64,000 nucleotides of DNA from an uncultured Desulfobacter sp. (GTDB lineage: Bacteria > Desulfobacterota > Desulfobacteria > Desulfobacterales > Desulfobacteraceae): contig NZ_OY781882.1 in the NCBI RefSeq assembly GCF_963677125.1, positions 318,501 through 382,500 on the forward strand. Reading direction: 5' to 3'. Each line of letters opens with the position of its first letter. The stretch's first letter is position 1. Under the pieces are notes generated by a model. The model saw nothing but the letters and a program-made list of their open reading frames with translations. It did not search any database and was not told where the DNA came from. Below are positions 1-8,183 of the stretch, one piece after another. Made by a program: the position numbers and the translations under genes.

Positions 1-38
1 CCTGCATCGGATAACATTAATCATATTAAGGAGGAAAA

Positions 39-887
39 ATGGGAAAATTGATCAAAGAATCAGAGGAAAAGGGGCGGCTTCACATTGATACGCCGATGCT
101 GGGGGAATCCCTGGTGAGCAAGGAATTTTTAAAAACCACCGAGTCCGGAGAGTATTTCAGGATGCATCCGGATATCAATGTGTTGAAAATCGGCGGTCAA
201 AGCATCATGGACCGGGGATCAAAAGCGATTTTTCCCATTGTTGACGAACTGATCAGCGTTAAAGAAGATTATAAGCTGCTGCTGATGACCGGCGGCGGGA
301 CAAGGGCAAGGCACGTGTACAATATTGGCGTGGATCTAGGTATGCCCACAGGGGTGTTGTCAAAGCTTGGGGATAAGGTCTCATCCCAGAATGCGGTGAT
401 GCTCTCCGTTCTATTAGCCAAACACGGCGGTGTTCGGATCGGCCACGGGGATCACCTTGAACAGTTGACCATGTTCTGCCGCCAGGGATACCTGCCCATC
501 ACCACCGGTATACCGCCCTATGGCTTTTTTGAACATCCGGCGCAATTCGGTTCCATTCCTCCCCACAGAACCGACTGTGGGGCTTTTCTGTTGGCTGAGA
601 ATATCGGAGCCAGGTCCCTGATCTATCTCAAGGACGAGACAGGGCTTTTTTCAAAGGATCCCAAAAAGGCAAAGAAAAAAGAGAAACTAAAATTTTATGA
701 TAAGATCTCCGTGGATGAGCTGATTGAGCTGGACCTGGATGATTTGATTATTGAGCGTCCAATTCTCAATATGCTTAAAAATGCCAAATGTTTGAAAGAG
801 TTGCAGGTGATTGATGCGCTGCGCTATCCTGAAAAGATCAGAGAGGCGCTTGAGGGCAAGCATGTAGGAACGATTATTCATAAATGA
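39..887 (+). CDS. mosB: Molybdenum storage protein subunit, beta-like
   Basis: A 282-residue amino acid kinase-fold protein resembling the subunits of the molybdenum/tungsten storage protein, which packs polyoxomolybdate or -tungstate clusters inside a cytoplasmic cage in an ATP-dependent way. The nucleotide-binding glycine motif KIGGQSIMDRG is at residues 50-60, TGGGTRARH at 84-92, an RTDCGAFLLAE stretch lies in the middle, and the C-terminus reads HVGTII. The IGGQS and KDE-GL motifs look more like the Azotobacter beta subunit than alpha. The length fits the family (about 270-280). A strong AGGAGG lies before the ATG. Only one subunit is visible; a partner could lie just left of the window. 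The nearby tungstate transporter supports a metal-storage role. UMP kinase is less likely because of the longer N-terminus and these motifs. Confidence 0.85.
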   Translation: MGKLIKESEEKGRLHIDTPMLGESLVSKEFLKTTESGEYFRMHPDINVLKIGGQSIMDRGSKAIFPIVDELISVKEDYKLLLMTGGGTRARHVYNIGVDLGMPTGVLSKLGDKVSSQNAVMLSVLLAKHGGVRIGHGDHLEQLTMFCRQGYLPITTGIPPYGFFEHPAQFGSIPPHRTDCGAFLLAENIGARSLIYLKDETGLFSKDPKKAKKKEKLKFYDKISVDELIELDLDDLIIERPILNMLKNAKCLKELQVIDALRYPEKIREALEGKHVGTIIHK

Positions 888-892
888 AAAAT

Positions 893-925
893 GGATTGTG
901 CCCGGGAGGTATCCGGGCACAATCC
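893..925. terminator. Hairpin between convergent genes
   Basis: Perfect 13-bp inverted repeat (893-905 and 913-925, 7-nt loop) between the convergent mosB and the 69-aa gene. A/T-rich tracts flank both sides (CATTTTTT on the plus side; ATTTTTCATT on the minus side), so it can act in both directions. Confidence 0.75.
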
Positions 926-931
926 GTTGGT

Positions 932-1141
932 TCATTTTTTCCCATTCTGCTGGCCTGATTCATGTCTGGACAGGTAGACGATTTCTGCATTCGCCTCTTT
1001 TGCAATGAGTTCAAGCTCGTTTTTCCGAACATGTTTGGCGTAAATCTTTATTTCCTTGCTGCTTAACGCAACGACACGAAAGCGGGCTTTTTTTTCGCCC
1101 TTTTCAACTTTTCGTCTTTCTCTGACAAAAATTTTGGTCAT
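932..1141 (-). CDS. Small basic protein, unknown function
   Basis: A 69-residue, Lys/Arg-rich soluble protein that I do not recognise. The start is set by AGGAGGG five bases before the ATG whose complement is at 1139-1141; a longer in-frame reading has no such site. It begins MTKIFVRERRKVEKGEKK and ends in a polar tail. It lies tail-to-tail with mosB and head-to-head with the PadR gene, across a 96-bp gap carrying two perfect palindromes, so it is probably a PadR target. A role in Mo/W handling is possible only from the neighbourhood. Confidence 0.6.
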   Translation of the reverse strand: MTKIFVRERRKVEKGEKKARFRVVALSSKEIKIYAKHVRKNELELIAKEANAEIVYLSRHESGQQNGKK

Positions 1142-1166
1142 GATTCCCTCCTGTATTGTTAAGGAT

Positions 1167-1190
1167 AGATATGATATTAGTATCATATCT
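1167..1190. promoter_or_regulatory. Palindromic operator 1 in the padR divergent promoter
   Basis: Perfect inverted repeat AGATATGATA-TTAG-TATCATATCT (10-bp arms, 4-bp spacer) next to the start of the 69-aa gene. PadR-family repressors typically bind AT-rich dyads near their own promoters. Confidence 0.6.
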
Positions 1191-1201
1191 TTTAATGTAA
1201 T

Positions 1202-1222
1202 ATATATCCTTAAAGGATATAT
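1202..1222. promoter_or_regulatory. Palindromic operator 2 upstream of padR
   Basis: Perfect inverted repeat ATATATCCTT-A-AAGGATATAT, ending just before the ribosome-binding site of the PadR gene. It shares the ATAT core with operator 1 but has a different arm, so the two may bind with different strength or be read by different proteins. Confidence 0.55.
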
Positions 1223-1237
1223 GTCAAGGAGTTGTAT

Positions 1238-1594
1238 ATGGCACATAAAAATATACCGGGGTCAGGCCGACAGGAACGCTATATCCAGGCCTCTATCCTT
1301 CTTGGGTTGATACCTGCCCCATCTTATGGATACGAACTGATTTCCACTATTCAGACCTTTGGTTTCATTGAGGGCACGGCACCTCCCGGAATGATTTACC
1401 GACATTTGCGGCAAATGGAAGATGACAATCTGCTCAGTTCACAATGGGACACCGAGCAGGCCGGGGCGGCCAAACGGATTTACACCATCACCGACGAGGG
1501 CAGGGAGGTCCTGGACTTGTGGATCCGGTTCATGCAGGACCGGGCAGATAAACTCAATGGGTTTATCAAAATGTACCAGGAGAAAACGGGGTAA
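1238..1594 (+). CDS. PadR-family transcriptional regulator
   Basis: A 118-residue winged-helix regulator. The motif SYGYELISTIQTFGF, followed by GMIYRHLRQMEDDNLLSS and a wing ending RIYTITDEG, is typical of PadR. The C-terminal helix (about residues 85-118) would form the dimer. The ATG at 1238 is preferred over a TTG two codons earlier because AAGGAG lies 8 bp before it. It is divergent from the 69-aa gene, with two perfect palindromes between them, which implies autoregulation. The inducer cannot be told from sequence. Confidence 0.88.
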   Translation: MAHKNIPGSGRQERYIQASILLGLIPAPSYGYELISTIQTFGFIEGTAPPGMIYRHLRQMEDDNLLSSQWDTEQAGAAKRIYTITDEGREVLDLWIRFMQDRADKLNGFIKMYQEKTG

Positions 1595-1610
1595 GATCTA
1601 TGTCGGGTGT

Positions 1611-1795
1611 TTTTTATAAACGGTCACGGACCGTCCTTGGTCTTTGACCGTGGTTCTGCCTACAACGAATATAAAAACATCTCTGTGGCTTACAGAGATA
1701 TTCTTATAAAGTTACTCAGATCTTTTAAACTTTGTTGTGGGCTGAGTCTGGTTGTCGATAGGCCAGGTCAGCCCATGGCTGTTATTGGGTTGGAA
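1611..1795. repeat. Family A repeat, composite of two opposed copies
   Basis: Positions about 1614-1705 match the plus-orientation family A element (TATAAACGGTCACGGACCG start, GTGGCTTACAGAGA hairpin, TTCTTATAAA end). Positions about 1714-1785 match the reverse complement of the first half (GTTGTGGGCTGAGTC, GGTCAGCCCATGGC). The unit lies between the 3' ends of convergent genes, so it may also end transcription from both sides. Confidence 0.7.
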
Positions 1796-1841
1796 AAGCT
1801 TGGATATGGCGGTAATGATTCATATCGTCATGTTGCATCTC

Positions 1842-2150
1842 TTACATTCCGGTTCTTCCATATGCTTCAGCAAGATCGTCCGCCCACGTTCCTCTCCAAA
1901 CATCGGGGACGGTTTCCTCTACTTGGGTGATGCTTTCCCAGCTGATGCCGATTTCAGTGAAAATATCTTTCAGAATTTCTTCGGTGGGGGCCAGCCAGAT
2001 GCAGAAGCGCATGCCGATTTTGTCGTTGTAGTAGGTTCTCACCCAGGTTGCTGCTTCAACGGTTGCCAGTTTGCGCCAGTTCTCCTTAATTACTTCCCAG
2101 TCAACATCGGGGGAGTTATGAACCATCATGTATTTTTTTGTTTTACTCAT
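1842..2150 (-). CDS. Small DUF4242-like protein
   Basis: A 102-residue soluble protein. The start is the ATG whose complement is at 2148-2150, preceded by AAGGAG; a reading 12 codons longer lacks a ribosome-binding site. It has the alternating strand/helix pattern of a ferredoxin-like alpha+beta barrel, with WVRTYYNDKIGMRFCIWLAP in the centre and a C-terminal IGISWESITQVEE segment. This resembles the DUF4242 (SCO4226-type) family, for which metal binding has been reported; the similarity is my judgement and is modest. It is transcribed away from the sigma-54 activator. Confidence 0.6.
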   Translation of the reverse strand: MSKTKKYMMVHNSPDVDWEVIKENWRKLATVEAATWVRTYYNDKIGMRFCIWLAPTEEILKDIFTEIGISWESITQVEETVPDVWRGTWADDLAEAYGRTGM

Positions 2151-2350
2151 GGCTAATCTCCTTATGTTTAAGTTAACTTGGTGCACCTTTCAGCTATTGG
2201 CTGTCAGGTTAAACATATTTAATACAAATATCATACCGAAGATTCTCTCAATACTTTGTATTTATGTAACTATTTAATATGATATGTGAATATAAAAATA
2301 TTTTTTTGGGGGAGTATGCCAATCTCACAAAGGATTGACAATTTACTATC

Positions 2351-2400
2351 CGCCACTTATGATAAAAATACGACTTAGTGGCGCTACAAGTTGCGCCACT
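2351..2400. promoter_or_regulatory. Three CGCCACT half-sites upstream of the sigma-54 activator
   Basis: CGCCACT at 2351-2357, its reverse complement AGTGGCG at 2377-2383, and CGCCACT again at 2394-2400. AGTGGCGC/GCGCCACT (2377-2384/2393-2400) forms a perfect 8-bp stem with an 8-nt loop. The cluster sits 31 bp before the activator's ATG. It may be an operator or upstream activator site; it could also be a leader hairpin. Confidence 0.45.
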
Positions 2401-2430
2401 TAACCACTCAACAATAAAAAATATCCAACT

Positions 2431-3843
2431 ATGGAAACCATTCGACAGGCGATCGAGAAAAACGAACTGCTCAATCAGTTGCTGGAAGCTATCGGCGACG
2501 GTGTGTTCGTGCTGGATCTTACCGGAAAAATCGTGGCCTGGAATTCGGCCATGGAATCCATTACCGGATATTCATTCAACGAAATTAAAGGAAAAAGCTG
2601 CCGGACCCTCAAGTTCAGCTATTGTTTCGGACGAGGCTGTCCTTCCGGTTTGCATGACTGCAAGATACTTAAAACCGGGAAAACCACACCGACTGAATGC
2701 ATGATCAACCACCGGGACGGGCATGCCCTTTCGGTGAGTAAAAAAGCCCGGGTCATTAGAAATAATCGCGGACACATTATAGGTGTGATTGAAACCGTTA
2801 TTGATCTGACTGAGCTTAAAAACGCCCGGCTGAAGATGGAAGAAGCAACCCGCCGGTTAGGAGAGTTGAATCGGTTGGGCGGCATCATCGCTAAAAGTCA
2901 GGTCATGCAGAATGTATTTTCTTTCATAAAAGCGTCGGCCGCCGGCGAAACGACAATTTTTATCCAGGGCGAGAGCGGAACGGGAAAAGAACTTGTGGCC
3001 GGGGCCATTCATTCCATTGGCGAAAGAAGGGACAAGCCCATGATTACGGTTAACTGCAGTGCGTTGTCCGAGTCATTATTGGAAAGCGAGTTGTTCGGAC
3101 ATGTTAAAGGTGCGTTTACCGGCGCTAACCGGGATCGGATCGGGCGATTTGAACAGGCTGACCAGGGTACGATTTTTTTAGATGAAATCGGTGAAATTTC
3201 ACCTTATATCCAGCTAAAACTGTTGCGTGTACTCCAGGAAAAAGAGATCGAACGCGTTGGGGAGTCTAAAAAACGCAAGGTGAATATCCGGATTATTACC
3301 GCCACAAATAAGGATTTGAAATCACTTGTTGATGAAGACCGTTTCAGGGAGGATCTCTATTATCGCCTCAAAGTGTTTCCCATCTTTTTGCCTCCCCTAA
3401 GAGATCGTAGAGAAGACATCCCGCTGCTGGTCAACCATTTTATCAAGCTGAATAACAAGATATCCGGGGGAACCGTTACCGGCATGGCAAAACCGGCTCT
3501 AAAGGTCTTTATGGAATATGACTGGCCCGGAAATATCCGTGAATTGGCCAACGCCATTGAACATGCATTTGTGCTCTGCGTCGGCCGCCAGATAGAACCT
3601 GAAGATCTCCCCGTTGAAATTATCGGACAAAATACTGTCTGTGCTGAACCATGCCAATCACAACCGGTTCCGGCCCCTTCTCGTAAAAAGCAGCGGCAGC
3701 CCCTGGAGCGGGACCGCTTACTGGCCCTTCTGCGTGACTCAGGATGGAATAAAGCTGAAGTTGCCAGGCAAACCGGTTTCAGCCGGGCCGCCATTTGGAA
3801 GTATATGAAAAAGTGGAATATTCCCATGAAGTGTGAAGACTAA
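2431..3843 (+). CDS. Sigma-54-dependent activator with Cys-rich PAS domain
   Basis: 470 residues. An N-terminal PAS domain (about 12-130) carries four cysteines at 57, 65, 70 and 77. The AAA+ domain (about 150-390) has Walker A GESGTGKE, the sigma-54 contact loop GAFTGA, Walker B GTIFLDEIGE and the R-finger region FREDLYYRLKVFPI. A Fis-type helix-turn-helix is at about 425-465 (KAEVARQTGFSRAAIWKYMK). It would activate RNA polymerase-sigma-54 in response to a signal sensed by the PAS domain; the cysteine set suggests a redox signal, bound metal or Fe-S cluster (inference). It is convergent with tupABC. The start is uncertain because no good ribosome-binding site is visible. Confidence 0.9.
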   Translation: METIRQAIEKNELLNQLLEAIGDGVFVLDLTGKIVAWNSAMESITGYSFNEIKGKSCRTLKFSYCFGRGCPSGLHDCKILKTGKTTPTECMINHRDGHALSVSKKARVIRNNRGHIIGVIETVIDLTELKNARLKMEEATRRLGELNRLGGIIAKSQVMQNVFSFIKASAAGETTIFIQGESGTGKELVAGAIHSIGERRDKPMITVNCSALSESLLESELFGHVKGAFTGANRDRIGRFEQADQGTIFLDEIGEISPYIQLKLLRVLQEKEIERVGESKKRKVNIRIITATNKDLKSLVDEDRFREDLYYRLKVFPIFLPPLRDRREDIPLLVNHFIKLNNKISGGTVTGMAKPALKVFMEYDWPGNIRELANAIEHAFVLCVGRQIEPEDLPVEIIGQNTVCAEPCQSQPVPAPSRKKQRQPLERDRLLALLRDSGWNKAEVARQTGFSRAAIWKYMKKWNIPMKCED

Positions 3844-3928
3844 TTCTCAACTGATGGCTCATCGCTTGCGGTTTGTTTTGAGCGCTTTAAGGAGGGGGGT
3901 GGATTCATCTGTGGGGCTGAAAAAGGAT

Positions 3929-4960
3929 TTAACGCCAGACAACATCCTGGGCTCTGAAAACCAGGTTTCTTTTTTCCCCGGGCTGAAGATTTAATGCTCC
4001 GGTCTGATTTTTTGACAATAAAAGGGTTAGTCTGAAAGTGTTTGCGTCAACGTCAACCTCAATGCGGCCGGTTTTGGGTTCCAGTGCCATTCGGGTGACC
4101 AGAACCGGGATCTGATTCTTTTCGTCGGATGGGGCTTCAACATCCTTGACGATATTGATTTTGTCTGCCGGTATCAGCGCCGTTTCCCCGGTTTTTGAAG
4201 GGAGAATGATATGCCGGTCGCTGGATACGGGCAAAATCCAATTGACTGTGCTGCCGATTTTTTCAGTCTGGTAGGGCGGCGGAAGTATAATCTCTGTGTG
4301 GGTAGAAAAAATCCGGCCCTTTTCCATGGAGACACGGATGTCACTAAAGGCATTGAGCCAGGCCAGATCGTGGCTGACTACGATCAGGGTACACCCCCAT
4401 TTGTCCCGGGCCGCCAAAGAGGCCCGGCGAATGAGGCGGGCGCTTTGCCCGTCCACACTGGCAACCGGTTCGTCGAGCAGCAGAGCCCGGGGTTCAAGGA
4501 TCAGTCTGGCCGCCAGGGCCACACGCTGGGCTTCGCCGCCGGATAACTGGTGCCAGGCCCTATTGTGGAATTCGTCAAAGTCGAGACCGACCGCAGCCAT
4601 GGCGTTGGCTGCCCGCTGTCTTAGCTTTTGGGTCTCTTTTCGGATTTTAAGGCCGTAGGTAACATTATCCAGGACTGAGCGTTTGAGCAGATATGGGGTC
4701 TGGGTCATCAGTGTGACTCTGGATCTAACCCGGGCGGACATGGGGTGTTCCCTGCGACCGTTGAAATGGATTTCGCCCTGGCTGGGGGCCATGGCAAATG
4801 CTAAAAGTTTTAAAAGCGTGCTTTTTCCACTGCCGTTGGGCCCGGACAGGCCTAATATGCTGCCTGCCGGGATGCTGAATTCGTCAATATCAAGCACCTT
4901 TTTACTGCCGTAGTAGTGGCAGATGTGGCTAAGGGTGTATAAAGATGCCGGAGCGTTCAT
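3929..4960 (-). CDS. tupC: Tungstate ABC transporter, ATP-binding protein
   Basis: 343 residues. ABC ATPase with Walker A GPNGSGKST (40-48), signature LSGGEAQR (139-146), Walker B LLLDEP (160-165) and H-loop SHD (196-198). A C-terminal extension from about 240 contains a TOBE-like beta domain, common in molybdate/tungstate transporters, which may bind the oxyanion and down-regulate transport. It energises TupB at the inner membrane. It is the third gene of tupA-tupB-tupC, starting 6 bp after the tupB stop. Confidence 0.9.
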   Translation of the reverse strand: MNAPASLYTLSHICHYYGSKKVLDIDEFSIPAGSILGLSGPNGSGKSTLLKLLAFAMAPSQGEIHFNGRREHPMSARVRSRVTLMTQTPYLLKRSVLDNVTYGLKIRKETQKLRQRAANAMAAVGLDFDEFHNRAWHQLSGGEAQRVALAARLILEPRALLLDEPVASVDGQSARLIRRASLAARDKWGCTLIVVSHDLAWLNAFSDIRVSMEKGRIFSTHTEIILPPPYQTEKIGSTVNWILPVSSDRHIILPSKTGETALIPADKINIVKDVEAPSDEKNQIPVLVTRMALEPKTGRIEVDVDANTFRLTLLLSKNQTGALNLQPGEKRNLVFRAQDVVWR

Positions 4961-4966
4961 ATCATT

Positions 4967-5653
4967 TTACCTTTTGCGCAGAAAAGAGAGGCTTAAGTTT
5001 ACCGTGAATGCAATCATTATCAAAACGATTCCCAGCGCAATACCGTCGGCGAACATGCCTTTGTTGGTTTCCAGGGCAATGGCCGTGGTCATGGTCCGGG
5101 TGTGATATTTTATATTACCGCCCACAATCATGGAGATGCCCACCTCGGTAAGGACACGGCCGTATGCCGTGACTGCCGCGGCAAGAATACCAAACCGGAC
5201 CTCCCACAGGCAGGTTAAAATGATATTTTTTTTCCCTGCACCCAGTGACACCAGGGTCAGCTTCAGGGCAGGGTCGATATTTTCAATGATGGACGCCGTG
5301 ATGGCTGTCACCACAGGAAAAGCCAGGATCGTCTGGCCCACGGCAATACCGGTCAGGGTAAATAAAAGGCCCATCTCTCCCAAAGGGCCTTTGGAAGAGA
5401 TGAACGCATAGACAATCAGTCCAACACACACTGTAGGCAGGGCCAAAAGCGTATCCAGGATCGTTCTTATGGGGCGTTTGAATCTAAAATCAAAATAACC
5501 CAGAACAAACCCGCAGGGCAGTCCGGTTAAAAGACTGACCAGCATGGAACCTGTCGATGCCTGGACCGTGGCTGAAACTGCCGACCAGGTGGAGATATCC
5601 CCACTGATCAGCAGTTCGATCGCCCTAAGAAACCCTTCTACGAGAAATGCCAT
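4967..5653 (-). CDS. tupB: Tungstate ABC transporter, permease
   Basis: 228 residues, about five or six membrane helices, of the binding-protein-dependent transport permease family. The EAA-type cytoplasmic loop that contacts the ATPase is seen around ALKLTLVSLGAGKKNIILT. The C-terminal TEVGISMIVGGNIKYHTRTM stretch is characteristic of TupB-type permeases. It lies between tupA (35 bp upstream) and tupC (6 bp downstream), all on the minus strand. Confidence 0.9.
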   Translation of the reverse strand: MAFLVEGFLRAIELLISGDISTWSAVSATVQASTGSMLVSLLTGLPCGFVLGYFDFRFKRPIRTILDTLLALPTVCVGLIVYAFISSKGPLGEMGLLFTLTGIAVGQTILAFPVVTAITASIIENIDPALKLTLVSLGAGKKNIILTCLWEVRFGILAAAVTAYGRVLTEVGISMIVGGNIKYHTRTMTTAIALETNKGMFADGIALGIVLIMIAFTVNLSLSFLRKR

Positions 5654-5688
5654 TAATGTCCTTTACAACGCTGGGTGGCCGATGTCGG

Positions 5689-6522
5689 TTATTTGGCATT
5701 GGGGATAAACAGTTTTTTCCCCAGAAGCCGGAATTCGCCGATCTTCTTCTGGGCAGATTCCGAGGCCATCCAGTCGGAAAATTTTAAAGCCAGGTCATAC
5801 TTGGCTCTAGGGCAGTTTTTAGGGTTCAGGGTCAACACCGAGTACTGGTTCAAGAGGATGTCATCCCCTTCCACCAGAACGGTTAAAGGGGCATTCCCGC
5901 CTTGCTGGTCCTGATATTTGATATAGGTGCCGCGATCGGTCATGGTGTAGCCGTTTCTTTCTTGGGTCACATTGATGGTGGCCAGCATACCCTGACCGGT
6001 TTGGACGTACCATTGTTCTTTGTCCGGCAATGCAATGCCTGCATTTTTCCAGAGCAGTTTCTCTTTTTTGTTGGTACCCGAATCATCTCCACGGCTCATG
6101 AAGAAGGCTTTCTTGGTCTTTATGGCTGACAGGGCCTGGGAAATCTTTTTGCCTTTTATACCGGCCGGATCTGATTTCGGACCGATGATTACAAAATCAT
6201 TATACATGATTTCCCGCCGGTCTTTGCCGTAATTCGAAGCAATATATGCTTTTTCAGCCGGTGGCGCATGGACCAGCAGCACATCCACATCACAGTTCTG
6301 GCCAAGTTTAAGGGCTTTGCCTGTTCCTGTGGCCGTCCATTTCAGGGCGATTCCGGTCTCCTGTTCAAAAAAAGGAATCAGGTAATCAAGCAACCCTGTG
6401 TTGTCAGTGGAGGTGGTAGTGGCCATCATCAGTTCTGTTTTTTCGCCGGCCTGCACCGTAATGGCACAGGATAGAACCATGAGGACGGCAAATAATACGG
6501 ATAAACATTTTTTGGATTTCAT
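5689..6522 (-). CDS. tupA: Tungstate-binding periplasmic protein
   Basis: 277 residues with a Sec signal peptide (about 1-25, ending VQA). The TTTST motif at 35-39 is the oxyanion-binding signature of TupA/WtpA-like proteins; further conserved segments are DVLLVHAP, MYNDFVIIGP and SRGDDSGTN. It captures tungstate with high specificity for TupBC. Sulfate reducers need W or Mo for formate dehydrogenases and aldehyde oxidoreductases. A GGAG ribosome-binding site precedes the ATG. Confidence 0.93.
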   Translation of the reverse strand: MKSKKCLSVLFAVLMVLSCAITVQAGEKTELMMATTTSTDNTGLLDYLIPFFEQETGIALKWTATGTGKALKLGQNCDVDVLLVHAPPAEKAYIASNYGKDRREIMYNDFVIIGPKSDPAGIKGKKISQALSAIKTKKAFFMSRGDDSGTNKKEKLLWKNAGIALPDKEQWYVQTGQGMLATINVTQERNGYTMTDRGTYIKYQDQQGGNAPLTVLVEGDDILLNQYSVLTLNPKNCPRAKYDLALKFSDWMASESAQKKIGEFRLLGKKLFIPNAK

Positions 6523-6999
6523 TTTTTTCTCCTTTGAAATTCAATATAAATGGTAATTAAGAGTTAAGAATTAGATTGTTTTATAGAAAACTAACTTAAA
6601 ATAACAAAAAAATAGAATGGAATGATAGGGTTTGTCAATAAATACATATCTTATGTTTGTTGTTTTTTAAGTTGTCGCCATTCTTAAAATCGTCATAAGC
6701 CTTTTTATGGAGCTCCTAAAAATATAATCTATGCAGGTTTTCTGCGATTTTTTTATTTAAATGGCATATTGAATCTATTCGCGTGTTGAAACCTTCTCTA
6801 TTTTCGTATAGGATATACTAAAATTCAAAACATAGCGACGATTGTCGCGTAAATATTTGTTTTAGATGAAAATCGTTATTCGCTGATCTGCCTTTTTATG
6901 TTGATATGTTCCGCTTCGTCTATAACAGACCCTGGAATTGCCTGCATATCGCTCTACCAATTCGTTTTTTTGCCGGCATATCCAATACCTTTCTTTCTT
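6523..6999. other. AT-rich intergenic region upstream of tupA
   Basis: No coding region seen. It must hold the tupA promoter (minus strand). A short palindrome GCGAC-GATT-GTCGC lies at about 6836-6849. I do not find a convincing ModE-like site, a sigma-54 -24/-12 element or a riboswitch. Confidence 0.5.
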
Positions 7000-7095
7000 A
7001 AAACGGCATGGGCCGACCTGACATATCATCTGCCAGGCTCAGCCCACAACAAAGTTTGAAAGATCGGAGTGACTTACCCAGACTTTCTTATAAAA
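7000..7095 (+). repeat. Family A repeat
   Basis: Copy of the approximately 100-bp family: ACGGCATGGGCCGACCTG..., GCCAGGCTCAGCCCACAAC, TTGAAAGATC, then ACTTACCCAGACTTTC and TTATAAA. It ends 10 bp before the ribosome-binding site of the next gene, so it would lie in its 5' leader if the promoter is upstream. Confidence 0.75.
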
Positions 7096-7120
7096 AAATT
7101 TATAAAGGAGGAGTCAAAAA

Positions 7121-8182
7121 GTGAATCCAGGTAATCTTATTCCTGTACCGGATACAATTCCAGTACATTGGGCGTGGTTTCAGGTGCTGTTGATCGTTAC
7201 CTTTGTTTTGCATCTGTTATTTATGAATGCCATGCTTGGTAGCGCGATTATGGCGTTATTACGAGAGTTTAAGATTGACAAAGATGCGGATGCAATGAAT
7301 TTTCAAACCGCTGAAAAACTGCCTTACACCATTGCGTTCACTGTCAATATGGGCGTTGCACCACTGCTTTTTATCCAAGTGCTTTACGGGCATTTTATCT
7401 ACACAAGCTCCATTTTGATGGCGGTGTACTGGTTGTCGATTATCCTTCTTTTAATCCTGGCTTACTATGCGGCCTATATTTATGACTTTAAGTTTAACGC
7501 CATGGGCAGAAGCCGGACCATCTTTATCTGCATCAGTGTGATACTGCTTCTTTGGATCGGGTTTGTATTCACCAATAATATGGTGATGATGATTCAGCCC
7601 GAAACCTGGTCGGCATACTTTCGTAATCCATTTGGTACCTTGCTTGGTATTAAAGAGCCCATGCTGGTGCCTAGATATCTGCATTTTGTTCTGGCGTCTG
7701 TCGCCGTGGCCGGGCTTTTACAGGCTATTTTCTGGACCGTGAAAAAGCCGGAACCGGTTTCAAAAAAAGCGGTGCGGTCCGGGTTGAACTGGTTTGCCTG
7801 GGCAACCTGCATCCAATTTGCCGTGGGTATTTGGTTTTTGGTCTCTCTGCCCGAGGATAAAATGATGCTGTTTATGGGCCGGGCGCCGCTGCACAGCTTT
7901 TTGCTTGCATTGGGTGTTCTATTGGGCGGTGCGGCCATTTTTTCGGCCGCCCGGAATAACGTCTGGACCACGGCTGCCCTTGCCCTGGGCACGGTGGTGG
8001 ATATGGTGCTGGTCCGGGATCTGCTGCGCAGTGCCTATCTGAAACCGTACTTTTCGCCAAAGCAATTGACAGTGGTGCCGGAATACTCTTCCATGATTTT
8101 GTTTTTAGTCTCGTTTGCCGCAGGTATCGTCATTATCGCATACATGATTAAACTTGCCGTATCGGCGGGAAAGGAGGCATGA
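7121..8182 (+). CDS. Cytochrome bd subunit I-like membrane protein
   Basis: 353 residues, about eight or nine membrane helices. The layout and membrane-embedded histidines (in TFVLHLLFMNAMLG, LYGHFIYTSS, RYLHFVLASV and APLHSFLLAL) resemble the quinol-oxidising CydA family, so b-type haem binding is likely. It starts at GTG, with AAAGGAGGAG 6 bp upstream. The next gene, another CydA-like protein fused to a multihaem domain, begins 1 bp after this stop, so the two very probably form one quinol-oxidising complex. There is no CydB. The ligand assignments are inference. It could equally be called an uncharacterised membrane b-type cytochrome. Confidence 0.7.
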   Translation: MNPGNLIPVPDTIPVHWAWFQVLLIVTFVLHLLFMNAMLGSAIMALLREFKIDKDADAMNFQTAEKLPYTIAFTVNMGVAPLLFIQVLYGHFIYTSSILMAVYWLSIILLLILAYYAAYIYDFKFNAMGRSRTIFICISVILLLWIGFVFTNNMVMMIQPETWSAYFRNPFGTLLGIKEPMLVPRYLHFVLASVAVAGLLQAIFWTVKKPEPVSKKAVRSGLNWFAWATCIQFAVGIWFLVSLPEDKMMLFMGRAPLHSFLLALGVLLGGAAIFSAARNNVWTTAALALGTVVDMVLVRDLLRSAYLKPYFSPKQLTVVPEYSSMILFLVSFAAGIVIIAYMIKLAVSAGKEA

Positions 8183-8183
8183 T

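Noticed and set aside
1607..1930. Plus-strand frame across the family A composite
   Set aside because: The translation is of repeat sequence and the antisense of the DUF4242-like gene; no start site support.
3360..3827. 155-codon frame opposite the sigma-54 activator
   Set aside because: Arg/Ser-rich translation without family features, lying entirely inside the activator's AAA+ and HTH coding region.
6836..6849. GCGAC-GATT-GTCGC palindrome as a ModE/TunR-type operator for tupABC
   Set aside because: Arms are only 5 bp, it lies about 310 bp from the tupA start, and it does not match the ModE consensus as I know it. Left as a note only.
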